From assembly GCA_020630195.1 (NCBI GenBank), contig JAHDBV010000043.1:1-37271 (forward strand): a stretch of 37,271 nucleotides of DNA. Direction: 5' to 3'. The notes beneath the pieces are model-generated. The model was not told where the DNA came from and ran no database searches. It saw only the letters and a list, made by a program, of their open reading frames with translations. Origin of the DNA: Acidimicrobiales bacterium (lineage in GTDB: Bacteria; Actinomycetota; Acidimicrobiia; Acidimicrobiales; SZUA-35). The position numbers were made by a program, and so were the translations under genes. Of the stretch, positions 7,997 through 16,388 are shown in pieces (positions within the stretch are counted from its first letter, which is position 1; every line of letters begins with the position of its first letter).

Positions 7997-9997
7997 GACC
8001 ACCGTCAGGCGGTATCGGCTCGGCCCGACGTTCACGGACCCGACCGCCGGCCGCAGATCGCGCTCGTTGCGGACCTCGAACTCGGCGACGAGGGTGCCGA
8101 ACTCGTACTGCTGTCGCAGATCATCGAAGCTCGCCCCGAGCAGGATCGGTGGGTTGCCCGTCGTGTCCCGGACCCACTCGATCGACTGCCAGACGATGTC
8201 CGGATGGCTCGATCGCAACACCGCCACCTGTCGGTCACAGACGGCGTACACCGCCGGTGGGCTGGTGAACGCCACGATCGACTCCGCCGAGACGAGCACC
8301 GTTCGATCCTCGGGCAACACGGCGCAGAGCTCCTCGGTGAGGCCGATCATGCCGTCGTGATCGACGACGCGGACCGCTGGCGCGCTGGCCACTGCGGCGG
8401 GGACCAACGCAGCGGCCGAGATCGCTGACAGGACCGCCGGCCGCCACCCTGACCGGTCGCTCGGGATCAGGGAGGCCAACCCGTCGAGCGCAGTGGCGAA
8501 CCCGATCGGGAAGAGCAACATCGTCGTCGTCATGTAGCGCCGCAACGCCCATGGATGATCGGGGAAGATCGACAGGTCCCAGAGGTACAGGAGACCGAGC
8601 GGGACGATGGCCAGCCCGATCACGAGCGCCGCGCCGTCCGCACGGCGGATGGCACGACGGGCGATCAGTGACAGGCCCAGCGCACCGAGCACGACGGTGA
8701 CCCACCCGAGATACTGCCCGTGCCACAGCATCGCCTGCTCGGCGTAGGACCGGATGCCCTCGGCCTCGAGGCCGGCGTTCATCTCCATCTGGGCGATGGC
8801 CGGGAGCATCTCGTCGAGCTCCGGCTCCTGGGTACGGGCGCGGATGACCCCGCCGAGCACGATCCCCGGCGGCCCCACCGAGGCCAGGACGGTGGCGGGT
8901 GCAGCCGCCCGACGCCAGACGTCGGCCGGCACGAGCGGTGCCACGAGCCCGACGAACACCACGGCGATGCTGACCAGCGTGACCCCGCGGATCAGCAGCT
9001 GGGTCGAGTCATCCAGTGCGTCGACGTACTGCGGTGCGCGCTCTGACAGATCGAACCACCACAGTCGGGCGACGGCCAACGAGGCGACGACCACGACACC
9101 GGCGAGCAGCGGCCGACGACGGTGGAGGAGCATGCCGATCGCCAGAAGTGCGGGGAGCAGTGCGATCGCATCGAGTCGGGTGAGCAGGGCCGTGCCGAGA
9201 CAGGCCGTTCCTGCGAGCGTCGCCGCGGTACCTCGATCACCGTCGGCGTCCGATCCCGAGGTCCGGAACACACCCGTGGACAGCAGCACGGCGCCACCGA
9301 GCACGAGTGTGAGACTCAAGGTCTCGGAGTACATCGTGCGTGCCGTCCACAACCACGGCACCGACACCGCGGACAGGACGGTCACGAACGCGGCCGCCCG
9401 GTCCGAGGAGAACCGACGGGCGAGGCCGAAGAACAGGACCACGGCGAGTCCGGCGAGCACCGCCGGTGTGCGGACGAGCAACCGCAGGCCGCCGAGGTGG
9501 TGTGCGGCGGCACCGACGACCGGCAGCGCGTGCGACCCCTGCCCGAACACCGAGGTGGACGACTCGTCGGGGTCCCAGGCGAACCCGGCGGAGGCGAGAT
9601 CGACCGGCAGCACCTCTCGATCCGGAAAGGTCGGCATGAAGTCGAACACGAGATCGCCCTCACGGGCGAGGGCGACGGCGGTGTTGGTGTAGATCCCGGG
9701 ATCGCGGTGCACGAACAGGTGCTCGTTCGCGAACCACCCGCCGACGAGCGTGGTCATCACCGCAGTCACGGCCACGACGACCGACGCCAACGAGTCGACG
9801 GCGGCGACCTCCACACGGGTCGCCGCCCTCACTCCGATGGCCAGGCTGAACGCACCGAGCACCAGATAGACGGGCGCCCGGAGCCAACCCAGATGGGCGA
9901 GCGGGAGGCCGACGAGGACGAGGACCGACAGAGCCGTGACACCACAGATCGCCAGGCGGAGCGGCACCTCGGCGGCGCTCTCTGTTCGCATTCGCAC
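7985..9997 (-). CDS. Polytopic GT-C/GT39-like membrane glycosyltransferase
   Basis: About 670 residues with roughly 11-12 hydrophobic helices and a soluble C-terminal tail. After the first helices comes an extracytoplasmic loop with NEHLFVHRDPGIYTN, resembling the acidic active-site loop of polyprenyl-phosphate-sugar-dependent GT-C enzymes (PMT/ArnT type). The segments YSETLSLTLVLGG and LLTRLDAIALLPALLAIG also fit that fold. It would transfer a sugar outside the membrane from a lipid-phosphate donor; acceptor unknown. I chose GTG 9997 because CCTCC at 10006-10010 (GGAGG on the coding strand) lies 8 bases upstream; ATG 9991 is 14 bases away, and ATG 10024 falls inside the predicted promoter. 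The minus-strand TAGGAT of the palindrome at 10021-10034 would give a leader of about 19 bases. Confidence 0.75.
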   Translation of the reverse strand: MRMRTESAAEVPLRLAICGVTALSVLVLVGLPLAHLGWLRAPVYLVLGAFSLAIGVRAATRVEVAAVDSLASVVVAVTAVMTTLVGGWFANEHLFVHRDPGIYTNTAVALAREGDLVFDFMPTFPDREVLPVDLASAGFAWDPDESSTSVFGQGSHALPVVGAAAHHLGGLRLLVRTPAVLAGLAVVLFFGLARRFSSDRAAAFVTVLSAVSVPWLWTARTMYSETLSLTLVLGGAVLLSTGVFRTSGSDADGDRGTAATLAGTACLGTALLTRLDAIALLPALLAIGMLLHRRRPLLAGVVVVASLAVARLWWFDLSERAPQYVDALDDSTQLLIRGVTLVSIAVVFVGLVAPLVPADVWRRAAAPATVLASVGPPGIVLGGVIRARTQEPELDEMLPAIAQMEMNAGLEAEGIRSYAEQAMLWHGQYLGWVTVVLGALGLSLIARRAIRRADGAALVIGLAIVPLGLLYLWDLSIFPDHPWALRRYMTTTMLLFPIGFATALDGLASLIPSDRSGWRPAVLSAISAAALVPAAVASAPAVRVVDHDGMIGLTEELCAVLPEDRTVLVSAESIVAFTSPPAVYAVCDRQVAVLRSSHPDIVWQSIEWVRDTTGNPPILLGASFDDLRQQYEFGTLVAEFEVRNERDLRPAVGSVNVGPSRYRLTVVSAR

Positions 9998-10020
9998 GGC
10001 TCCGCCCTCCCCGGGAGGCG

Positions 10021-10034
10021 TCATCCTAGGATGA
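10021..10034. promoter_or_regulatory. Palindromic bidirectional -10 element (TCATCCTAGGATGA)
   Basis: A perfect 14-base palindrome between two divergent genes. It gives TAGGAT on the plus strand (10027-10032), 6 bases before the ATG at 10039, and TAGGAT on the minus strand (10028-10023), placing a start near 10016, just ahead of the GGGGAGG ribosome binding site of the GT-C gene. One element could thus serve as the -10 box in both directions. A repressor operator is an alternative reading. Confidence 0.55.
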
Positions 10035-10038
10035 CCGG

Positions 10039-10230
10039 ATGCGCGCACTGCGTCACCGGGTCCGGGGACTCGCTCGCCTTCTCGTCCCCGCCTCGCTCCG
10101 TCCGACGGTGCGGCGCGCACTCGCGGGCGCTGAGGTCGTTTCGCGTGAGTCACTCCATCGTCTGCGGCGGGAATCACCGGCGGAGCGAATCGTCCGGCAG
10201 GCCATCGATGCCGGTCGGTCCTCGACGTGA
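10039..10230 (+). CDS. Arg-rich small protein coupled to the GT4-GT4-methyltransferase
   Basis: A 63-residue protein, about 24% arginine, with no signal peptide or obvious membrane helix. The ATG is 6 bases after TAGGAT, so the mRNA is probably leaderless. The stop overlaps the following GTG (GTGA at 10227), giving translational coupling. Its C-terminal RLRRESPAERIVRQAIDA resembles RLRILRHGEQRVVEDLLNA of the 5388 ORF. No known family is recognised. The same position, charge and coupling in two modules suggests either a genuine small partner of the tandem glycosyltransferases (for instance for membrane or complex docking, which is inference) or a leader ORF needed to load ribosomes on the large gene. 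Confidence 0.6.
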   Translation: MRALRHRVRGLARLLVPASLRPTVRRALAGAEVVSRESLHRLRRESPAERIVRQAIDAGRSST

Positions 10231-13200
10231 CCGGATCGCGTTCGGTCGGCATCGTCGTTCCCCGGCCGGTCCCGCCCGTCCGTGGCGGTGCCGAACGCCA
10301 CTGGGAGTCGGTCGCTGCCGCACTCGTCGATGCCGGTCACCGGCCGGAGATCGTCGGACTCGACGTACCCGAACGCTCCGTCCGTGAGGTGATCGCCGGC
10401 TACCGGGCGTTCAGAGCGCTCGACGTGTCGCGCTTCGACACCGTGCTCACCGGCAAGTACCCGGCCTGGATGATCGAGCATCCGGATCACGTCGTGCACA
10501 TGCTGCACCCGCTCCGCGGTGTCTACGAGCACTACCCCGAGATCCTCGGGGCCATGTCGGATCTGCCCGACGGGGCCCGCCTCGAGAGCGACCTGACCGC
10601 TGCCGCCGCCGGAGGACCCGATGCGCTGCTCGACTGGGTCGACGCGCTGACGGAGGGCGTCGACGACGACCACCCGATGCTCCGGCTCCCGGGCCCTTTC
10701 CTCCGCCGCGTCGTCCATGAGCTCGACCGGTGGGCGCTCTCTCCGTCCCGGATCCGAGCACATGCGGCACTCTCGAGGACGGTGGCCGACCGCGCCGGGT
10801 ACTGGCCCGACGGCGTCGCCGTCCATGTCGTGCCGGCGATGAGCGGACTGGTCGTCGCCGACGCACGTGAGCCACTCCCGGCGTTCGTGACCGCTTCTCG
10901 GCTCGACCGCCCGAAGCGCCTGGATCTGATGATCGACGGCTTCCGCGCCGCCACGCTGCCGGGTGCCGAACTCTGGATCGCTGGCACGGGCCCCGACGAG
11001 GCACGCCTGCGCACCCATGTCGGGAACGATCACCGCATCCGCTTCCTCGGCAGGGTGAGCGACGAGCGGCTGGCCGCGCTCTACCGGGGGGCGGTCGCCG
11101 TTCCCTTCCTGCCACATGACGAGGACTTCGGCCTGGTCGCCCTCGAGGCCATGCGAGCGGGGCGTCCGGTGATCACGTGTGAGGACAGCGGCGGGGTGGC
11201 CGAGCAGGTCGTCGATGGCGAGACCGGCTTCGTCGTGCCGCCCCACGCTCCCTACCTCGCCGATGCCTTCCGGCGGTTGTGGGATGATCCTGCTGAGGCC
11301 AACGCACTCGGTGGCGCCGGCCGGCGACGCGCGGCGTCGATGACGCTCCGCCCGCTCGTCGAGCTCATCGCCCCCCGTCAGCAGGCCGCCGCTCGGCCGC
11401 ACATCCTGATCCTGTCGACGTTCTCCGTCGAGCCGATGCTCGGCGGCGGGCAGCGGCGGGCACGGGAACTCGCCCGGCGCTGCCTCGCCGATGCCGACGT
11501 CACGATGCTCGCACTCGCCGGCCCCGACGATGGCCACGGCGCTCGGCGACGTCGGCTCGACGACGGTCTCGTCGAGATCACCGTCCCACGGTCGGCGCCG
11601 CATCTCCACGCCGACGGCCGGCTCGGCGAGCTCGCCGACCTCGCCGTCGACGACGTGGCCATCGCCCGGCTCCACGAGGCCTCGCCGGCGTTCGCCGAGA
11701 CGCTGCGACAGGAACTGGCGACGGCCGACGCCATCGTGCTCGCCCACCCGTTCCTGTCGACCGCGATCCCGGCAGACGTCGATGTCCCGATCGTGTACGA
11801 CGCCCACAACGCCGAGAGCGAGCTCAAGTCCTCCCTCCTCCAGCCCTCCCCGGTCCGGGACTGGTTGATCGAGACGTGTCGTATGGCCGAGTCGGCGGCG
11901 GTGCGGCGTGCGAGCCTGGTCTCGGTGACGACGGCGATCGACGAGGCGGCACTTCGGCGGCTCGCCCCCGACACCACGGCGAACTGGACCGAGATCCCGA
12001 ACGGCGTCGACACCCGATCGCTCACGGTTCGAACCGACACGGGTCGTCTCGCAGCGCGGGCCGAGATCCTACGACGGCATCGCCTCGCCGATACGGGGCA
12101 GACGATCGCACTCTTCATCGGGTCGTGGCATCTCCCCAACGTCGAAGCGGCGACGACGATCGTCGAGGTCGCCCGCGAACGGCGCGACATCCTGTTCGTC
12201 CTCGCCGGTGGTCATACGAAGACCGTGCCACCCTCGACGCCGAACGTCGTGCTCATCGACACGTTCGGCGAGGTCGAGCGGAGGCGGCTGCTCGAAGGTT
12301 GCGACGTCGCGCTCAACCCGATGACGTCCGGCTCGGGAACCAACCTCAAGATCCTCGACTACCTCGCCGTCGGCATCCCCGTCGTGTCGTCGTCGCTCGG
12401 GGCGCGCGGCATCGACGACCCGAACGAGGTGCTCTGGATCGCCGGCGACGACCTGGCCGACACGATCGACCGGGCGATCGCCGACCCGATCGAGACGAAC
12501 CGCCGATCCGCAAACGGTCGACGACTCGTCGAGGAACAGTTCTCCTGGGACGTCGTCGGTGGCCGGTGGGCCGACGCCGTCTTCGAGTCCATGGGTCGAC
12601 AGCGAGGGTCTTCCTCCCTCTCGGCCGGGCCCGCTCCATCCGATCCGGCCGAGGAGGCCAGCATGTCCGATCCCTTCCAGGATCTCGTGATCACGACCAT
12701 GTGGGAGGGGGCCCGTCGAGCCCGCGGCGAGCCACCGCTCTCGGGGACACATCCGATGGTTCTCGATCGGAAGATCACCGACATGATCGCCTGGGCCGAA
12801 CGACACTCCGCGGCTGGCCAGGACATCCCGGAGGACGCACGTCTCACGGGCCCGAAGAAGGCACTCGTCCGGGTCGGCAAGGTGATCTCGAACGAGCAGC
12901 GTGTCTTCAACGACGCCGTCGTCGAGGTGCTGAAGCGCCTGGACGACCGGACGAAAGGCCAAGCGGAACGCGCCTTCGACGAAGCCCGCGCCCACCGGCT
13001 CGAGGAGAAGCTCCGGCGGACCAACGCAGAGCTCGCCGCCGCCGATGAGAAGGTCGACCGCCTCAGGGATCTCGTGAACGAGATCCACGAGCACCACGTC
13101 AAGCCACTCGAGGCCTCACGCGACGAGCAGGCGCACCGACTCCGCACCGTGATGGATGATCTCGTTTCGACCCGCCGGCGCCTCGACCGGGCGCGAGACG

Positions 13201-13967
13201 AACTCATCGAGCACCGGGCTCGCCTGAGCGCGGCGCCCAAGCCGACACCGGTCGAGGCACCGAGCCTCGGTTCCGCCGACATGGACGGCTTCTACGAGGA
13301 CCTCGAGGACGCGTTCCGTGGAGACCCCGAGGATGTCCGGGCAACCCAGCTCGAGCACGCCGACCGGCTCGCCCACCTAACCGACGGCTCGGCCCCGGTC
13401 GTGGACATCGGCTGCGGTCGCGGCGAGTGGCTCTCGATCCTCTCGGAGCGGGGCATCCCCGCAGTCGGCGTCGACCTGAACCGCGAAGCCGTCGAACGGT
13501 GCGCGGCACTGGGACTCGACGCCGTCCACGGAGACGGCATCGCCCACCTCCACGCCGTCGACCCAGGCACGCTCGGCGCAGTCACCGCGTTCCACGTCGT
13601 CGAGCACATCTCCACCGACGAGTTGTTGACGCTGCTCGATGCCGCTCGGCGAGCCCTCCGCCCCGGTGGTGTGCTTCTGCTGGAGACTCCCAACCCCGAG
13701 AATCTGGTGACGGCAGCGGTCGGCTTCCATCTCGACCCGACGCATCGGGCACCGCTCCCGCCGATCCTGCTCGACTTCATGGCCCGCCAGCGTGGCTTCG
13801 TCGATGCGGAGATCATTCGACTCCATCCGACCGGCCAAGCGCTCGAGATTCCCGCCGTCGGTGCGGAGGATCACCGGATGGCGGCGATCGTCGACGAGAT
13901 CAACCACCGATTCCACACGGCCAGGGACTACGCCCTGGTCGCACGAACCCCGGAGAACGACCGATGA
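10227..13967 (+). CDS. GT4-GT4-coiled-coil-SAM methyltransferase fusion
   Basis: A 1246-residue protein. Unit 1 (about 1-390): GGAERHW, TGKYPAWM, SRLDRPKRLDLMIDG and EDFGLVALEAM near 298, a complete EX7E site. Unit 2 (about 392-795): ILILSTFSVEPMLGGGQ, VYDAHNAES, EIPNGVDT and SGTNLKILDYLAVG, with Asp in place of the usual Glu. Then a low-complexity joint, a helical region with a charged coiled coil (about 910-1000), and a methyltransferase (about 1015-1246) with FYEDLEDAFRG, VVDIGCGRGEW near 1058, VVEHIS and LLETPNPENL, the type fused to coiled coils in polysaccharide clusters. The two GT units are paralogous to the 5648 protein. The GTG start is set by overlap with the small ORF stop. An internal ATG at 12663 has a strong ribosome binding site, so a separate methyltransferase of about 434 residues may also be made. 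Confidence 0.85.
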   Translation: MTGSRSVGIVVPRPVPPVRGGAERHWESVAAALVDAGHRPEIVGLDVPERSVREVIAGYRAFRALDVSRFDTVLTGKYPAWMIEHPDHVVHMLHPLRGVYEHYPEILGAMSDLPDGARLESDLTAAAAGGPDALLDWVDALTEGVDDDHPMLRLPGPFLRRVVHELDRWALSPSRIRAHAALSRTVADRAGYWPDGVAVHVVPAMSGLVVADAREPLPAFVTASRLDRPKRLDLMIDGFRAATLPGAELWIAGTGPDEARLRTHVGNDHRIRFLGRVSDERLAALYRGAVAVPFLPHDEDFGLVALEAMRAGRPVITCEDSGGVAEQVVDGETGFVVPPHAPYLADAFRRLWDDPAEANALGGAGRRRAASMTLRPLVELIAPRQQAAARPHILILSTFSVEPMLGGGQRRARELARRCLADADVTMLALAGPDDGHGARRRRLDDGLVEITVPRSAPHLHADGRLGELADLAVDDVAIARLHEASPAFAETLRQELATADAIVLAHPFLSTAIPADVDVPIVYDAHNAESELKSSLLQPSPVRDWLIETCRMAESAAVRRASLVSVTTAIDEAALRRLAPDTTANWTEIPNGVDTRSLTVRTDTGRLAARAEILRRHRLADTGQTIALFIGSWHLPNVEAATTIVEVARERRDILFVLAGGHTKTVPPSTPNVVLIDTFGEVERRRLLEGCDVALNPMTSGSGTNLKILDYLAVGIPVVSSSLGARGIDDPNEVLWIAGDDLADTIDRAIADPIETNRRSANGRRLVEEQFSWDVVGGRWADAVFESMGRQRGSSSLSAGPAPSDPAEEASMSDPFQDLVITTMWEGARRARGEPPLSGTHPMVLDRKITDMIAWAERHSAAGQDIPEDARLTGPKKALVRVGKVISNEQRVFNDAVVEVLKRLDDRTKGQAERAFDEARAHRLEEKLRRTNAELAAADEKVDRLRDLVNEIHEHHVKPLEASRDEQAHRLRTVMDDLVSTRRRLDRARDELIEHRARLSAAPKPTPVEAPSLGSADMDGFYEDLEDAFRGDPEDVRATQLEHADRLAHLTDGSAPVVDIGCGRGEWLSILSERGIPAVGVDLNREAVERCAALGLDAVHGDGIAHLHAVDPGTLGAVTAFHVVEHISTDELLTLLDAARRALRPGGVLLLETPNPENLVTAAVGFHLDPTHRAPLPPILLDFMARQRGFVDAEIIRLHPTGQALEIPAVGAEDHRMAAIVDEINHRFHTARDYALVARTPENDR
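12653..12657 (+). promoter_or_regulatory. Internal ribosome binding site (GGAGG) before Met at 12663
   Basis: GGAGG, extended upstream to GAGGAGG, lies 5 bases before an in-frame ATG at 12663 inside the fusion gene, exactly at the joint between the second GT unit and the coiled-coil/methyltransferase part. Most starts in this window lack so good a site, so internal initiation yielding a free methyltransferase is plausible. It may also be the relic of a formerly separate gene. Confidence 0.45.
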
Positions 13968-15175
13968 CATCAACGGGGCGAGCCCAGATCGCGATCGTCA
14001 AACCCGAATACGGGATCAACGGGGGCTTCGAGCGCCACCTCGACGTGCTCGTCCAGCGCCTCGAGTCGAGAGGGCATGCCGTCACCCACGTCGGTATCCG
14101 GGGCGACAACCGCCTCAAGAGCCCGTTCGGGATCCCCGTGACGGAGCAGATGTGGGAGTGGCACTACGACTACTGGAACTACCTCTGCCTGGTCGAGCAG
14201 GTCCGAAATCTCGACCTCGACCGCTTCGACATGGTGCTGTCGACTCAGCCGCCGACCTACCTCGTCGACCATCCGCGCACGCTTGCGCTCTGCTATCACC
14301 AGCTGCGCGTGTTCTACGACCTGGCCGAGCCGTTCGCGCGCGCCGGTCATGTGATGGCCCACATCCACGATGTTGCGACCGAGGCGGTCCGGGGCATCGA
14401 CATGACCTACGTGCACGACGTTCGCCACTGGTTGGTTGGTTCCGAGGAGGTCCGGAACCGACTCGGGACGAGCTGGTCCATCGCGGACGAGCGGATGACC
14501 ACCTACGCGGCGCCCGCCGACGTGCCCGCCGGCGACCCTCCCCGATACGACGCCAGCGGCCCGGCCGTCTGCGTCAGTCGGAACGAGTGGCCGAAGCGGA
14601 CCGAGACGTTCGTCGCTGCGATGCACCTGACCGACACCCGCGGCCACCTGGTCGGCGGCGGAGGCCGCCTCGACTTCGTTCGGAGCATCGACGCCGAGCT
14701 CGCCGCTGACCCGAAGGCAGCACACGGCTACCCACAGGAGCGGCTGTGGATCAACCCCGGTGTCCTTTCACCGGGCTGGTCCCCGTTTCCCGGGCCCGCT
14801 TCGGGGCGGGTCGAGATCCACGGCGAGACCGACAACGCGACGCGGAACCGGTTGTACGACAACGCCGGGGTCGTCGTCTGTCCGGCCTACCGCGAGGACT
14901 ACGGCTTGACGGCGATCGAGGCGATGCACCGGGCGAAGCCGATCATCGTCTGCACCGACGGTGGCGGACTCACCGAGTTCGTCTCGGACGGTGTCACCGG
15001 GTTCGTCGTCGAGCCCACGCCCGAGGCCATCGCCGAAGCCATCGACCGGATCAAGGCAGATCCGGCCGCCGCTGAGCGTATGGGCCGGGCAGGGCGGGAA
15101 CGTGCGCTCGGCTACACCTGGGATCGGGCGCTGCGTGCCTTCGACGATGGCGTCGAGAAGGTGCTGGGGTCGTGA
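13964..15175 (+). CDS. GT4-family glycosyltransferase
   Basis: A 403-residue GT-B enzyme. The N-terminus reads IAIVKPEYGINGGFERHLD, the usual GG loop of the acceptor domain; the C-terminal domain has VSRNEWPKRTETFVAAM, GETDNATRNRLYDNAGVVVCPA and the nucleotide-sugar site EDYGLTAIEAM followed by VCTDGGGLTEFV, with both Glu residues of EX7E present. The ATG overlaps the stop of the preceding fusion gene (ATGA), so all three genes from 10039 form one coupled operon. Sugar donor and acceptor are not readable. The gene ends 10 bases from the convergent wzt gene, with no terminator between. Confidence 0.87.
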   Translation: MTSTGRAQIAIVKPEYGINGGFERHLDVLVQRLESRGHAVTHVGIRGDNRLKSPFGIPVTEQMWEWHYDYWNYLCLVEQVRNLDLDRFDMVLSTQPPTYLVDHPRTLALCYHQLRVFYDLAEPFARAGHVMAHIHDVATEAVRGIDMTYVHDVRHWLVGSEEVRNRLGTSWSIADERMTTYAAPADVPAGDPPRYDASGPAVCVSRNEWPKRTETFVAAMHLTDTRGHLVGGGGRLDFVRSIDAELAADPKAAHGYPQERLWINPGVLSPGWSPFPGPASGRVEIHGETDNATRNRLYDNAGVVVCPAYREDYGLTAIEAMHRAKPIIVCTDGGGLTEFVSDGVTGFVVEPTPEAIAEAIDRIKADPAAAERMGRAGRERALGYTWDRALRAFDDGVEKVLGS

Positions 15176-15185
15176 CCGGCGGCGC

Positions 15186-16388
15186 TCAATTCCCCTTGAA
15201 CCAGCGGATCGTCGGCGAGAGGTCGACCAATCCCTCCTGAGGAGTGTTGTTCTCGATCCGGAGTGTGTCCTTCTGATCACGATGGTCGAACGACGTCGAG
15301 ACATCGGGATCGTGGAGTCCGAAGCTCAGGTGGTAGACGCCACCGAGCAGCGGGATCCGGTCGAACTCGAACAGGGCGGTGTGACGTCCGGTCGCCGCTG
15401 GCGGCGTGACGCCCAGGAGGTGGGAGTTGACCCCCATAAGCCGCCGCCCCTCGGCGTCGTGCATCTCCATCGCCACGACGACGTCGTCACGCAGCTCGTC
15501 GTCGATCTCGACTCCGACCTCGATCACCAGCGGCTCACCCGGGCGGCGCCAGGTTCGACCGTCGATCTCGTCGATCCGCACGCCGGTGATTCGGGCCGAG
15601 GCCCGTTGGACGAGGACCTCCGGGCGCCGGAGATCGTCCGCGAGGTGTTCACCACGGCCGAGATAGAGGTCACGGAGGGTGCGGATGGCGGCTGGTGGTT
15701 CCCCCACCATCATCAGCCGACCGTGGTCGAGCACAGCCGCACGGTCACAGGTGGCCCGGATCAGGTCGGCGGAGTGTGACACGAACACGATGGTGCGCCC
15801 CTCCCGCTGGAACCGACGTACCTCGCCGATGCACTTGCGCTGGAAGACCTCGTCTCCCACGGCCAGCACCTCGTCGACGAGCAGTACGTCGGGTTCGAGG
15901 TTGACAGCCACGGCGAAGCCGAGTCGGGCGAACATACCGGAGGAGTAGTGGCGCACCGGCACGTCGGCGAACGCCGGGATCTCGGCGAACTCGAAGATGT
16001 CGTCCATCCGGGCGTCGACCTCGGCCGGCTGCATCCCGAGAATCGACCCGTTGAGTCGTACGTTCTCCCGGCCGGTCAGATCCGGATGGAAGCCGGCCCC
16101 AAGCTCCAGCAGGGCAGCCACTCGGCCGGCCGCCATGATCGACCCGGACGTCGGTGTGAGCGTCCGGGCGATGCACTTCAACAAGGTGGACTTGCCCGAG
16201 CCGTTGTGGCCCAGCAATCCGAAGGTCTCCCCGGCCTCGACGGTGAGATCGATGTCCTTGAGCGCCCAGAAGCCCTCGTCCTCGCGCCGCCGATCGGTGA
16301 CGAGACGCTGCTTCAGCGAGGTCGCACCGGTGCTACCGAGCTTGAACCACTTCGAGACGCCCTCGACGATGACGGCGGCGTCGCTCAC
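15186..16388 (-). CDS. wzt: Wzt-like ABC transporter ATPase with C-terminal Wzt domain
   Basis: A 400-residue ATPase of a polysaccharide ABC exporter. Walker A is GHNGSGKST at about 60-68, the signature YSSGMFARLGFA, and Walker B VLLVDEVLAVGD, all intact. Beyond residue ~250 lies an added beta-rich domain (RITGVRIDEIDGRTWRRPGEP, MHDAEGRRLMGVNSHLLG, FGLHD) of the Wzt C-terminal type, which in known O-antigen systems binds the modified glycan terminus before export. The GTG start lies in the wzm stop (GTGA overlap), so the pair is co-translated; the frame is open further upstream but that sequence belongs to wzm. Teichoic-acid exporters (TagH) are related, but the C-terminal domain favours a Wzt role. 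Confidence 0.9.
   Translation of the reverse strand: MSDAAVIVEGVSKWFKLGSTGATSLKQRLVTDRRREDEGFWALKDIDLTVEAGETFGLLGHNGSGKSTLLKCIARTLTPTSGSIMAAGRVAALLELGAGFHPDLTGRENVRLNGSILGMQPAEVDARMDDIFEFAEIPAFADVPVRHYSSGMFARLGFAVAVNLEPDVLLVDEVLAVGDEVFQRKCIGEVRRFQREGRTIVFVSHSADLIRATCDRAAVLDHGRLMMVGEPPAAIRTLRDLYLGRGEHLADDLRRPEVLVQRASARITGVRIDEIDGRTWRRPGEPLVIEVGVEIDDELRDDVVVAMEMHDAEGRRLMGVNSHLLGVTPPAATGRHTALFEFDRIPLLGGVYHLSFGLHDPDVSTSFDHRDQKDTLRIENNTPQEGLVDLSPTIRWFKGN

Noticed and set aside
9991..10252. GT-C gene starting at 10252 or ATG 10024
   Set aside because: The upstream residues are low complexity, overlap the divergent small ORF, and ATG 10024 lies inside the predicted -10 palindrome.
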